9,952 nucleotides of DNA, from NCBI GenBank assembly GCA_002482845.1, contig DLGT01000030.1:1-9952 (forward strand). Direction: 5' to 3'. Each line of letters begins with the position of its first letter. The first letter of the stretch is position 1. This document shows, piece after piece, positions 1-6,781 of this stretch. The notes beneath the pieces were generated by a model that was not told the DNA's origin, did not search any database, and worked only from the letters and a program-made list of their open reading frames with translations. This DNA is from Saprospiraceae bacterium UBA7687. GTDB lineage: Bacteria > Bacteroidota > Bacteroidia > Chitinophagales > Saprospiraceae. The position numbers and the translations under genes are program-made.

Positions 1-118
1 AGGTACGTCTTTGACAAACTTAGGTAATGTAAATATAATAGGGAATGTGAGTATCTTATCCTATCCATAATTAATTAAAATGGTTCTTATTTAAATCTAA
101 AAAAGTTCACTTTACATT

Positions 119-553
119 ATGGAAGTTGTAAAAACAGTTCCGTTCAACGAATACTTTGACCTTAAAAAAGAAGTGGATTACTTGCGTTCATTAGTTGCCG
201 AACTATCCGATAAGTTAAATACCATCGATAGACAAAATAATAAGGAATTTAAAGTAAAAAGTATATTTATAAAAACAAATGGTTTAGGTCGTTACATCAA
301 TATCAAAGATATCATCATGATAAAAGCGGATATCAATTATTCTCATCTATATTTGCTAAATGGTGAAAGTTTCCTTACTTCAAAGACTTTAAAATATTGG
401 CAAGAAAAATGTGCAGATCCTTTTTTACAAAGAATACATAAATCGTATCTTATCAATACGGCATTTATCGTTTCTGTTGAGCAAAAAACAGGCAAGGTCA
501 ATATGGTAAATGGTCACCTTGCTTGCAGCTCAAGAAGTAGTAGATTAAAATAA
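119..553 (+). CDS. Orphan LytTR-type DNA-binding regulator
   Basis: A 144-residue cytoplasmic transcription regulator. Residues about 48-144 form a LytTR domain: the core stretch around IKADINYSHLYLLNG (68-82) and the hallmark FLQRIHKSYLIN (102-113) are clear. LytTR domains bind DNA through a beta-rich fold and are usually fused to a receiver domain. No receiver is present here. Instead residues 12-45 are charged with regularly spaced hydrophobics (LKKEVDYLRSLVAEL), as expected for a coiled coil, probably for dimerisation. The ATG is preceded by A-rich sequence and no Shine-Dalgarno, as is usual in Bacteroidota. The C-terminus ends directly after the domain. The next gene starts 111 bp downstream behind its own putative promoter, so a shared operon is not required. 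Targets are unknown; the adjacent DUF1579 operon is only a positional guess. The family call is secure. Confidence 0.9.
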   Translation: MEVVKTVPFNEYFDLKKEVDYLRSLVAELSDKLNTIDRQNNKEFKVKSIFIKTNGLGRYINIKDIIMIKADINYSHLYLLNGESFLTSKTLKYWQEKCADPFLQRIHKSYLINTAFIVSVEQKTGKVNMVNGHLACSSRSSRLK

Positions 554-615
554 ATTATTGAACTTAATACGTTTGAATTTCTAAACATACTCTTAAAAGT
601 AGTGATGTATTTTGT

Positions 616-623
616 TACATTTG
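616..623 (+). promoter_or_regulatory. Putative Bacteroidota promoter -7 box (TACATTTG)
   Basis: TACATTTG matches the Bacteroidota sigma-ABfr -7 consensus TAnnTTTG and is followed by CA, a common continuation. A full -33 TTTG is not visible; a TTA lies about 20 bp upstream. It sits about 42 bp before the DUF1579 start codon and would drive the DUF1579-DUF4180 pair. Confidence 0.5.
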
Positions 624-664
624 CAATTTAAATGCTATAGCGCTTACCAAAATATCAAAGGATC

Positions 665-1231
665 ATGTATAAAATTCGCATATTTGCCCTGTTCATTTTT
701 TCATTTTTAAATTATCTATACTTGGCAGCACAACAAAACATAGACCCTTGGACGGAATATATGACGCCTACGGATGTCCATACCCTGATGGGAAAGTATA
801 CCGGAGATTTCGAAATGGAAATCACTATGTCGAGAGGAGAAGGTCAGCCGCCTATCGTGATAGCTATACCTTCCACACACCATATGATACTCGGCGACAG
901 ATTTTTGGAGTTGAAACAAAAAGGGGACATGATGGGTATGGCTTATGAAGCTGTGATGACTTTGGGATTTAATACCATAGACAAAAAAATGGCGATGACG
1001 ACCATCACCAATATGGCTACCGGAACTTTAGCACTTTTCGGCCAATGGGATGAAGCAAACAAAAAAGCAACATTGTATGGATCGCTCACCAATCCTGTCA
1101 GCAAACAAAATATAAAGGTCAAACAAATCATCCACTTTATGGACACAGATACTTTGGTCATTGAAAGTTATGATGCAGAAGGTGATCAAGTAGAGAAAAA
1201 AACAGTAGTGTATACCTTTAGGAGAAAATGA
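665..1231 (+). CDS. Exported DUF1579 family protein
   Basis: A 188-residue protein. Residues 1-22 form a signal peptide: basic start (MYKIR), hydrophobic core FALFIFSFLNYLYLA, and a likely signal peptidase I site after AA before QQ. The mature part matches DUF1579: an early W (residue 29), the LMGKYTGDFE stretch (41-50), the ILGDRFLEL segment (75-83), the G-x-N aromatic repeat region near 101, and the ALFGQWDEANKKATLYG strand pair (123-139), ending in YTFRRK. DUF1579 proteins are predicted beta-rich, lipocalin-like ligand binders with no established biochemical role. AAAGG just before the ATG may serve as a weak ribosome site. The next gene starts 1 bp after the stop codon, so the two are almost certainly co-transcribed. 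Family assignment is good; function is unknown. Confidence 0.85.
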   Translation: MYKIRIFALFIFSFLNYLYLAAQQNIDPWTEYMTPTDVHTLMGKYTGDFEMEITMSRGEGQPPIVIAIPSTHHMILGDRFLELKQKGDMMGMAYEAVMTLGFNTIDKKMAMTTITNMATGTLALFGQWDEANKKATLYGSLTNPVSKQNIKVKQIIHFMDTDTLVIESYDAEGDQVEKKTVVYTFRRK

Positions 1232-1232
1232 T

Positions 1233-1592
1233 ATGGATACCATCATTCACAAAAAAAATGACAAAGAAATCATTGAAATCCTTGCAGACCACATCATAAT
1301 TAACAAAGCAGAAGATGCTTTGAGTATAATGGGTGATTTTTACTTCCAAGGATTTGACCACCTTATTATACATCAAAAAGATATCACAGTTGATTTTTTT
1401 GATTTAAAAAATGGGTTGGCAGGTGAGATTCTTCAGAAATTTTCCACTTATAGGATGAAATTGGCTATAGTGGGTGATTTCTCAAAATTTACAAGTAAAA
1501 GCATCCTTGATTTTATCTACGAAAGTAATAAAGGAAAACAGATTATTTTTGTGGACTCCGTAGGTGCAGCACTAGATATTTTTGGTGGGTAA
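1233..1592 (+). CDS. DUF4180 domain-containing protein
   Basis: A 119-residue protein that is almost entirely one DUF4180 domain. Diagnostic segments are FYFQGFDHLIIH (36-47), VDFFDLKNGLAGEILQKF (53-70), YRMKLAIVGDFS (73-84) and a final block ending FIYESNKGKQIIFVD (94-108). Length is normal for the family, with no signal peptide or membrane segment, so it is cytoplasmic. DUF4180 has no established activity; the alternating strand and helix pattern recalls STAS-like alpha/beta folds, but this is inference. The ATG lies 1 bp after the DUF1579 stop and is preceded by AGGAG at 1220-1224, one of the few clear Shine-Dalgarno sites in the window, which fixes the start and supports translational coupling. 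Confidence 0.9.
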   Translation: MDTIIHKKNDKEIIEILADHIIINKAEDALSIMGDFYFQGFDHLIIHQKDITVDFFDLKNGLAGEILQKFSTYRMKLAIVGDFSKFTSKSILDFIYESNKGKQIIFVDSVGAALDIFGG

Positions 1593-1599
1593 AGATATT

Positions 1600-1607
1600 T
1601 AAATTTG
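1600..1607 (+). promoter_or_regulatory. Weak candidate -7 box (TAAATTTG) before the DUF1330-like gene
   Basis: TAAATTTG fits TAnnTTTG. A TTTG at 1581-1584 could be the -33 element, but the 15-bp spacer is shorter than usual. It lies inside an 11-bp direct repeat (TATTTAAATTT at 1596-1606 and 1610-1620), so the match may be chance in AT-rich DNA. It would give a leader of about 28 nt. Confidence 0.25.
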
Positions 1608-1641
1608 GGTATTTAAATTTAATCAAAACAAGCTGATAAAT

Positions 1642-1944
1642 ATGATATACTTTACACAACTTATTTACTTGAAAGACGGACAAGAAAACACTTTTAACGA
1701 ATTTGAAAGTGTAGCTATCCCATTGATTGCAAAGTATAATGGGCAACTGTTGTTTAGACTTAGGCCTTCAGAAAATGATTATGTAGAAATTTCCATGGAA
1801 AAACCATATGAAATTCATTTTGGAACATTCCAGAACGAACAAGATTTTCAGGAATTTATGAAGGATGAAGAAAGAAAAAAGTTCTTACATCTAAAAGAAC
1901 AATCTATTCAATCCACATTATTGGTGGTAGGTAAAAAGTTATAA
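1642..1944 (+). CDS. DUF1330-like dimeric alpha/beta-barrel protein
   Basis: A 100-residue cytoplasmic protein of the ferredoxin-like dimeric alpha+beta barrel type, closest to DUF1330. Visible family features are the N-terminal strand MIYFTQLIYLKDGQE, the FNEFESVAIPLIAKYNG helix and turn (18-34), the LFRLRP strand (37-42), and YEIHFGTF followed by FQEFMKDEERKKF (56-81), where the DEERKK helix is characteristic. Related small domains bind or turn over small molecules, but no catalytic residues can be named here. It lies 49 bp after the DUF4180 stop on the same strand, so it may be read through from that operon or use the weak promoter at 1600. Repeat array A begins 35 bp after its stop codon. 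Confidence 0.8.
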   Translation: MIYFTQLIYLKDGQENTFNEFESVAIPLIAKYNGQLLFRLRPSENDYVEISMEKPYEIHFGTFQNEQDFQEFMKDEERKKFLHLKEQSIQSTLLVVGKKL

Positions 1945-1979
1945 ATAAAGCCGTATAATTGTAAAAGTACGTTCTTATC

Positions 1980-2521
1980 TAAGATGTCAGGGCTACGCCC
2001 CTCTTCATTCTCTTAATATCGTTTTCTACAAAGATGTCAGAGCTATGCTCCTTCTATGTCGTCAATTTTCACATTTTTCGATTTTGCTTCTTCATTCGTA
2101 ATCCAGCATTTTAGGGACGTAGTCCTGTAATCTTTGTAGCAACAATTGCCAACAACGTCATTTAGGGGCGTAGCCCTGTAATCTTAAACCTAGGTATTAT
2201 TTAAGATGTCAGGGCTACGCCCTCTTCATTCTCTTAATATCGTTTTCTACAAAATTGTCAGAGCTACGCTCCTTAAATGTCACCAATTTTCCGATTACGT
2301 TCCAATATTTTTTTACCGATATTTGACTAGATGTTCTATATAGACAGAATGCTGTTAAAGGGACGTAGTCCTGTAATCTTTGTAGCAACAATGGCAAATA
2401 ACGTTATGAAGGGGCGTAGCCCTGTAATCTTAAAAGCTAGGTGTTATCTAAGATGTCAGGGCTACGCCCCTCTGATTTCGTCTAATATCGTTTTCTACAA
2501 AGATGTCAGAGCTACGCTCCT
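1980..2521. repeat. Nested micro-hairpin repeat array A (half unit plus two full units)
   Basis: This is the clearest copy of the main repeat family. A full unit is four modules: m1 (core GGAC-GTA-GTCC), m2 (GGGC-GTA-GCCC), m2' (GGGC-TAC-GCCC) and m1' (GAGC-TAC-GCTC). m1' is the approximate inverse of m1 and m2' of m2, so a unit is a dyad of about 163 bp. Module flanks are also inverted: GTAATCTTTGTAG after m1 and CTACAAAGATGTCAG before m1'. Here there is a right half-unit (m2' 1980-2002, m1' 2026-2053), unit 1 (m1 2113-2139, m2 2164-2186, m2' 2202-2223, m1' 2247-2274) and unit 2 (m1 2359-2385, m2 2410-2432, m2' 2449-2471, m1' 2495-2521). Linker 2054-2112 is class beta and linker 2275-2358 is class alpha. 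Short open frames inside on either strand are repeat artefacts. Confidence 0.95.
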
Positions 2522-2641
2522 ATCGTTAAACCATTTCCATTTTTCTCATTCTTTTCAATACTTCCAAATAGAATATATCAAGCCTGAATTAATAAACAAA
2601 TAACAATGCCGAAAAAATTATAAATATTAGCATGCGAAGTG

Positions 2642-2649
2642 TACCTTTG
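2642..2649 (+). promoter_or_regulatory. Putative Bacteroidota -7 box (TACCTTTG)
   Basis: TACCTTTG fits TAnnTTTG exactly. A -33 element is not clear; only TTA near 2618-2620 is at a suitable distance. It would give the DUF6934 gene a leader of about 90 nt that is AT-rich and shows no strong structure. Confidence 0.45.
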
Positions 2650-2747
2650 TCACCGGATATCAATTAAATTTATATAATATGATGTGAATCTATTAAACAA
2701 ATTATTACATGAAATCCAATGAATAAAAAGTTTTGAAGAAATATATT

Positions 2748-3188
2748 ATGAACTTAGATATCTATAATTTAAAATCCGACGACGATCAAGAAGTTTTTGA
2801 ATTTGAAAGTATTGGGTCGAAAGGCACTATATTAAAATTGGTTATTTTCAAAGAAACAGCATTTAGCGGGATTTATAATTTAGGATTTGGTGACCTTGAT
2901 CCAAAAAATGGAAATATAGACGATAAGGTTGTTTCTGACAATGGTGATGGAGAAATCGTACTATCGACAGTAGTAGCTACAATTCATAAATTTTTTGAAA
3001 AACATCCTCATGCCCAAGTTTACTTATCAGGTAGTACAAAATCAAGAACTAGGCTTTATAGGATCGCAATAAACAAGTATTTTGAGCTATTCTCGTCAAA
3101 GTTTGAAATTTTTGGGGAACTTGAAACCAACTTCGAACGTTTCAATAATGATACTGAATATCATGGTTATCTAATAAAATTAAAATAA
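2748..3188 (+). CDS. DUF6934 family protein
   Basis: A 146-residue cytoplasmic protein. The start is placed at the ATG giving MNLDIY, the usual N-terminus of this Bacteroidota family, rather than an upstream in-frame TTG at 2733. Family features are FEFESIGSKGTI followed by a beta strand and FKE, then IYNLGFGDLDPKNGNIDDKVVSDNGDGE, then VYLSGSTKSRTRLYRIAINKYF; the GST-x-x-RTRLYR block is the most distinctive. I know of no established function. An ORF of 57 codons follows after 5 bp, so the two form a compact module. The pair lies between repeat array A and the AraC-type gene. A two-gene module with a small linked partner would fit a toxin-antitoxin or similar accessory system, but nothing in the protein proves that. 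Confidence 0.8.
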   Translation: MNLDIYNLKSDDDQEVFEFESIGSKGTILKLVIFKETAFSGIYNLGFGDLDPKNGNIDDKVVSDNGDGEIVLSTVVATIHKFFEKHPHAQVYLSGSTKSRTRLYRIAINKYFELFSSKFEIFGELETNFERFNNDTEYHGYLIKLK

Positions 3189-3193
3189 TCCAT

Positions 3194-3367
3194 ATGGAAA
3201 CAAAGGTTAATAAAACATCTAATGTAGAGATTTTAAAAGATTTGTCATTGAACAAGTTTAAGGATATGGATTTTTTTCCAGAAAAAACTAATAAATTTAA
3301 TGAAATGGTCGCAAGAATTGGTGAAGATAAGTTTGTGCAGTTTACAGGGGCTAAAAAAAGAATTTGA
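3194..3367 (+). CDS. Small ORF linked to the DUF6934 gene
   Basis: A 57-residue ORF starting METKVNKTSN and ending TGAKKRI. It begins 5 bp after the DUF6934 stop codon, on the same strand, which suggests an operon. It has no signal peptide or membrane segment and is strongly charged, with predicted helices around VEILKDLSLNKFKDM and FNEMVARIGEDKFVQF. I do not recognise a named family, although small lysine-rich partners of this sort do occur next to DUF6934 genes in related bacteria, as far as I recall. Codon use resembles that of the neighbouring genes. Support comes from spacing, clean start and stop, and protein-like composition; chance is not excluded at this length. From its stop to the AraC-type gene, 151 bp show nothing recognisable. 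Confidence 0.65.
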   Translation: METKVNKTSNVEILKDLSLNKFKDMDFFPEKTNKFNEMVARIGEDKFVQFTGAKKRI

Positions 3368-3518
3368 TATTCGGAATCCAGTTGGATAATTTGTTTTAGG
3401 TTTTAGACATTCATATCAAAAATGAACCAAAATGTGCACTAATTATTTAACTTCTTCTCATGGAACGTTAGATTGGTATTTATGGTAAAACTTTGAACAT
3501 TGTAAATGGGTAGTAGAA

Positions 3519-4307
3519 GTGATAAAAATAGTAAATTATCAAACCGATATTATTGATCTTGAACCCAAAAGGCTCATTAAATTCCTTTTGTTTTGGTGTA
3601 AAAAAGGACCCTCACACATCAAAATTGACGATCATACCTTTGTATTAGACACCCATCAACTTACTACAATTACATCGGGCCAATATCATCAAGTGATAAA
3701 TGTCAAGGGTGAAATGATTTGTTTGGAGTTTACGCTTGATTTCTTTTGTAAAAATGACCTTGATATAGAGCTAGTATTTCACAATGGTTTATTTTGTCAT
3801 TTTGGAATGAATGAAGTCATCAGCATTCAGAACCATTCCATCATCGATGAGTTAATGGAAAAAATAAAAAAAGAACTCGATCAAAAACCATATCAATATC
3901 TGATTTCGATACATGCTTATATTGAGCTATTGCTCGTAGAAGTAAATAGATCAAAGATTAATAATGGTGACGAAATATGGAAACCTGATGCGCTATTTTT
4001 GAAGTTCTTAGAATTAGTAAGATCTCATTATGGACAAAACTATGCTGTATCACACTTCGCTAATATGCTCCAAACCACACAAATTAAACTCAACGAACTT
4101 TCAAAACTACACACCAATAAAACAGCGCAAAACGTAATTTATAGTCTTGTGATTTCAGAAGCCAAAAGGTTATTACGCTACACTACCCTATCTATTAAAG
4201 AAATTGCTTTTGAGTTGGGCTTTAATGATCCCTTTTATTTTTCGAATTTCTTCAAAAAACACACCAAGATTTCTCCTATGGATTATCGTAAAGACTTTTC
4301 AAAGTAA
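3519..4307 (+). CDS. AraC/XylS family transcriptional regulator
   Basis: A 262-residue regulator. Residues about 160-258 are the AraC-type double helix-turn-helix. The second helix-turn-helix is textbook: LSIKEIAFELGFNDPFYFSNFFKKHTKISPMDYRK (224-258), with the conserved G234F and the P-x-x-Y-R ending. The first, around YAVSHFANMLQTTQIKLNELSK, is more diverged. Residues 1-140 resemble the cupin-like sensor half of Bacteroidota members, with the CLEFTLDFFCKND stretch (68-80) and a following helix pair used for dimerisation. The start codon is GTG; the same frame has a stop at 3486-3488 and no ATG in between, so a longer ATG version is impossible. The cupin gene begins 137 bp downstream and is a plausible target, by position only. 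Confidence 0.93.
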   Translation: MIKIVNYQTDIIDLEPKRLIKFLLFWCKKGPSHIKIDDHTFVLDTHQLTTITSGQYHQVINVKGEMICLEFTLDFFCKNDLDIELVFHNGLFCHFGMNEVISIQNHSIIDELMEKIKKELDQKPYQYLISIHAYIELLLVEVNRSKINNGDEIWKPDALFLKFLELVRSHYGQNYAVSHFANMLQTTQIKLNELSKLHTNKTAQNVIYSLVISEAKRLLRYTTLSIKEIAFELGFNDPFYFSNFFKKHTKISPMDYRKDFSK

Positions 4308-4360
4308 AATATTACATGCTTTTTTATGAAATGTCTATTCCCTACCTGATGTCAAAGAGT

Positions 4361-4368
4361 CACCTTTG
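4361..4368 (+). promoter_or_regulatory. Possible -7 box (CACCTTTG) upstream of the cupin gene
   Basis: CACCTTTG followed by CA differs from TAnnTTTG only in its first base. It would give a leader of about 70 nt for the cupin gene and, if real, an independent promoter that the AraC-type protein could control. No convincing -33 box is visible. Confidence 0.3.
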
Positions 4369-4444
4369 CACTTTCAAATATAATGTAAACATAGACTCTA
4401 AATATGCAGGTCTAAGCATTGATTAATCCATAAAATAATAACAC

Positions 4445-4798
4445 ATGAGTACCAACATCCAAGATTACATCGTAAAAACAAATACACAAACGTGGATCCC
4501 ACTTATCGAAAAGGACATTCACTACCAAGGTGTTTTCGTTAAATCTTTACTTTTTAACATCGAAAAACAAAGGTCAACCACCATTCTGTTAAAATTTGAA
4601 CCAGGCGCTGCTTATCCTTACCACAACCATCCTGCAGGTGAAGAGTTGTTCGTTTTGGAAGGAGAAGCCATCATAGAAGGAGCCACTTTAAAAGCTGGTG
4701 ACTACCTTCACACGCCAGTCAATTTTAAACATTCCGTAAAAACCGTCTCAGGGTGCACTATTTTATTTGTAGTGCCCGAAGAAGTGGAGATCTTATAG
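4445..4798 (+). CDS. Small single-domain cupin, ChrR-type
   Basis: A 117-residue cytoplasmic single-domain cupin. Cupin motif 1, G(X)5HXH(X)3-4E(X)6G, is met exactly by G54, H60, H62, E66 and G73 (core YHNHPAGEE). Motif 2 is present as G85...P91...H96, with N93 in place of the usual glycine. H60, H62, E66 and H96 are therefore the expected metal ligands, typically for Zn, Fe or Mn. The PAGEE variant is typical of ChrR-like cupins, which in some bacteria act as the zinc-binding anti-sigma domain and in others stand alone with unknown substrates. No anti-sigma zinc helix domain is fused here. The gene follows the AraC-type regulator and converges with the reverse-strand tandem AHSA1 gene, 70 bp apart, with no strong terminator between them. 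Confidence 0.9.
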   Translation: MSTNIQDYIVKTNTQTWIPLIEKDIHYQGVFVKSLLFNIEKQRSTTILLKFEPGAAYPYHNHPAGEELFVLEGEAIIEGATLKAGDYLHTPVNFKHSVKTVSGCTILFVVPEEVEIL

Positions 4799-4868
4799 AT
4801 CATCTATTCTAGCAAGTTTAAAAGACAATCTAAAAGTATCACACACAATCAAAGGAAAGGATATTATT

Positions 4869-5780
4869 TCATCCAAACACGTTTTTCCCCTTACCTGTGG
4901 TGATCAAACTGACCAAACTTTCTTGCATTAAAGCGCCCCATGCCCACGAACAGTCACCATAACATTCGAATGTCGGGACTAGTCCAATGTGTGTAAATCG
5001 AACTTGTGTTTTGTTGTTGATTTCCTTGATTTCAAACATTATTTTAGTGTCTGTCCATTCGTTTTTGTGGCCGAATTTAAGTTCGCTATCTGTGACTAAC
5101 CAAACAACTTTTTCGTTTGGTATGGATGTTATGATTTGTTGTTTAGAATAGTGATGACCAGGCATTCGGTAGGTAAATACATCATTCACCTTTACGGTAT
5201 CCCCTTCGATTTCGCCTTGCCACCAACCACGTACATGATTAATGGCATCATATACTTCTTGTGGAGATTGGTTGACAAAAAAACTAGTTGTAAAATCAAC
5301 TGAAGACAAGGCCTTTTCATCTTCTGTTTGGGGATTTTCACTGTTATTTGGTTGCCCTTTGCCTGTCGTCAATAGACTGTACAGACTTTTCTGTATGTAC
5401 GTATTCCAAGCGTTTTCACAGATGTCGTAACACTCATTTTCTGCAGTCAAGCCTTCTTGGGTTACTTGTAATAGGGTTTTATTACCTAAATCAGTTATGT
5501 CAAAAATGATCTTGTCACCTTTCCATTCGTTGGGATCTTTGGTAAAACTAAAATAATTGTCCAAAACCAACCAAACTACTCTTTTTTCAGGTAAAAGTTC
5601 TATTATTTTCATGGTGCATCGATGCACATCTTGGTAGTGATAATCCCATGAAGCATGTAGTTGGTCAGTGATGCCTACTATCTCTTCGCTCCACCAAGCA
5701 CGTGGGTCATTGATGGCATCGAATACTTCTTTTGTTGTCTTATCTACAGTGATCGAAGTGGTAAAATTTGTTGCTGTCAT
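4869..5780 (-). CDS. Tandem-duplicated SRPBCC/AHSA1-domain protein
   Basis: A protein of 303 residues with two complete START-like AHSA1 domains in one chain. Numbered from the longer possible start at 5801, domain 1 spans about 13-149 and domain 2 about 170-306, joined by a polar linker (NNSENPQTEDEKALSS). Both begin NFTTS/DFTTS, share EV-x-DAIN...R-x-WW..EI-x-G, carry a C-x3-C motif (ECYDIC 123-128, ECYGDC 279-284) followed by AW, and end SL(L/I)TTGKG. AHSA1 folds form a hydrophobic pocket; roles range from Hsp90 activation to lipid or polyketide binding, and none can be fixed here. Start choice: a -7 box at 5812-5819 places transcription start near 5805, leaving almost no leader for the ATG at 5801 but about 25 nt for the ATG at 5780, which also gives the usual short N-terminus MTATNFTTS. 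Divergent from the EthD gene. Confidence 0.88.
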   Translation of the reverse strand: MTATNFTTSITVDKTTKEVFDAINDPRAWWSEEIVGITDQLHASWDYHYQDVHRCTMKIIELLPEKRVVWLVLDNYFSFTKDPNEWKGDKIIFDITDLGNKTLLQVTQEGLTAENECYDICENAWNTYIQKSLYSLLTTGKGQPNNSENPQTEDEKALSSVDFTTSFFVNQSPQEVYDAINHVRGWWQGEIEGDTVKVNDVFTYRMPGHHYSKQQIITSIPNEKVVWLVTDSELKFGHKNEWTDTKIMFEIKEINNKTQVRFTHIGLVPTFECYGDCSWAWGALMQESLVSLITTGKGKNVFG

Positions 5781-5811
5781 TATTTTTGATTTTTGTGTCA
5801 TTAACTTACAA

Positions 5812-5819
5812 CAAAAGTA
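5812..5819 (-). promoter_or_regulatory. Putative -7 box (TACTTTTG) for the tandem AHSA1 gene
   Basis: Reading the reverse strand, TACTTTTG fits TAnnTTTG. A -33 TTG at normal spacing is not visible. The position supports translation from 5780 rather than 5801. Confidence 0.45.
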
Positions 5820-5972
5820 TGGTCAAAAAACCACTCATCAGGTGTGTGAAAAAGACAATATAGCGGGTGAATTTGGACATGTCAAACTATAGAAGACAGT
5901 AAGAAATCTGCAATGTCTTAAAACACCCTACAAAAAGTCGTAACTTACCTATATGGGTTAATGATAAATGTA

Positions 5973-5980
5973 TAGCTTTG
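5973..5980 (+). promoter_or_regulatory. Putative -7 box (TAGCTTTG) for the EthD lipoprotein gene
   Basis: TAGCTTTG followed by C fits TAnnTTTG and lies 45 bp before the EthD start codon, giving a leader of about 38 nt. The -33 element is poor. The 244-bp divergent region between the two start codons otherwise contains no recognisable feature. Confidence 0.45.
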
Positions 5981-6024
5981 CTGTAGTAAAATGATTCAGT
6001 TCAAAATTTTATAAAATATACCCA

Positions 6025-6459
6025 ATGTCAAAATATACTATTTTTATCCTAAGCCTTCTATTTCTTGTTTTCCAAAGTTGCAAGCCTGGTCAGCGAATGC
6101 AATCCCCTACCCCTGAAATTGGTATGTATAAAGTAAGCATACTATATCCGAATGGAGAAGGAAAAACCTTTGACATGGATTATTATGAAAAAACACACAT
6201 GCCCATGGTCGCAGGTTTTATAGGCAAAAATTTAAGATTTTATGAAATTGATAAAGGTCTATCTGGAAGGACACCCAACGATAAAGTCCCTTTTCTTGCC
6301 ATTGGATATTTTTATATAGGTGACGTTGCAGCGTATAATAAATCGATAGCTGACAATATAGATGTTATCTTGAACGATTTTAAAAATTATACAAATATCC
6401 AACCCGTCATTCAAATCAGTGAAATTAAAGATGTTAAGCCCAATGTTATTAAAAAATAG
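6025..6459 (+). CDS. EthD-domain lipoprotein
   Basis: A 144-residue protein. Residues 1-18 are a hydrophobic signal (YTIFILSLLFLVFQS) ending at C19, a likely lipoprotein cysteine; the box FQSC is less strict than the enteric LAGC but acceptable in Bacteroidota. The mature part is an EthD-type dimeric alpha+beta barrel: MYKVSILYPNGEGKTF (34-49), then the signature DMDYYEKTHMPMV (50-62), then YEIDKGLSGRTP and FLAIGYFYIGDVAAYN. EthD itself is needed for ethyl tert-butyl ether degradation in actinobacteria, but most members, including those in Bacteroidota, have no known substrate. Most relatives are cytoplasmic, so the lipid anchor is a notable addition. It is transcribed away from the tandem AHSA1 gene and is followed by 1.17 kb without a gene. 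Confidence 0.88.
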   Translation: MSKYTIFILSLLFLVFQSCKPGQRMQSPTPEIGMYKVSILYPNGEGKTFDMDYYEKTHMPMVAGFIGKNLRFYEIDKGLSGRTPNDKVPFLAIGYFYIGDVAAYNKSIADNIDVILNDFKNYTNIQPVIQISEIKDVKPNVIKK

Positions 6460-6489
6460 GTGCCAACATTGGTGTAGCATTGTGGCTAG

Positions 6490-6718
6490 GTAATCTAAAA
6501 GCTAGGTTTCATCTAAGATGTTAGGGCTACGTCCCTCAATATTCGTCCATATACGTTTACTACAAAGATGTCAGAGCTACGCTCCTTATATGTAGTCAAT
6601 TTTCCGATTACGTTCCTATATTTTTTCACCGATATTTGACCAGCTGTTCTACATAAAAAAATGCTTTTAAAGAGACGTAGTCCTGTAATCTTTGTAGCAA
6701 AATTGACCACATTGTCCA
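6490..6718. repeat. Micro-hairpin repeat array B (truncated at both ends)
   Basis: A broken array of the same family as array A. It starts within the flank of m2 (GTAATCT then AAAAGCTAGG), continues with m2' (6514-6536, stem GGGC/GTCC with one G-T wobble) and m1' (6560-6587, intact GAGC/GCTC), a class alpha linker (6588-6670) very like that at 2275-2358, and m1 (6671-6697, first stem base pair lost). It then follows the normal arm to about 6718 and stops exactly where an m2 module would be expected. Confidence 0.88.
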
Positions 6719-6781
6719 ATGCGGACGGCAGTCACTTTTTTGCATTGCCGAGTTCAATCTAAAAAGCTAAAATTAAAAAAA

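Noticed and set aside
2..70. Possible C-terminal end of an upstream plus-strand gene (...NLGNVNIIGNVSIL..., stop at 68-70)
   Set aside because: The 22 codons look mildly protein-like, but this is too short to support, and a minus-strand frame also stays open to the edge.
1980..2521. CRISPR-like array
   Set aside because: Repeats are internally palindromic in nested pairs, linkers are reused between arrays instead of being unique, and no cas genes are present.
2215..2603. Open frames on both strands within array A, and a similar one at 6513-6719 on the minus strand
   Set aside because: They translate repeat modules (recurring peptides such as KGRSPVIF) and the same peptide pieces reappear at each array copy.
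2733..2747. TTG start for the DUF6934 gene adding five residues
   Set aside because: The ATG at 2748 gives the family-typical MNLDIY N-terminus and needs no rare start codon.
4788..4868. Bidirectional terminator between the convergent cupin and tandem AHSA1 genes
   Set aside because: Only a 5-bp hairpin overlapping the cupin stop codon is visible, without a T tract on either strand.
4331..5886. Shared ATGTCAAA motif upstream of the cupin (4349-4356) and in the divergent AHSA1-EthD region (5879-5886) as AraC operators
   Set aside because: The same string also occurs at the EthD start codon; in AT-rich DNA such a short match is likely chance and no consistent spacing or second half-site was found.
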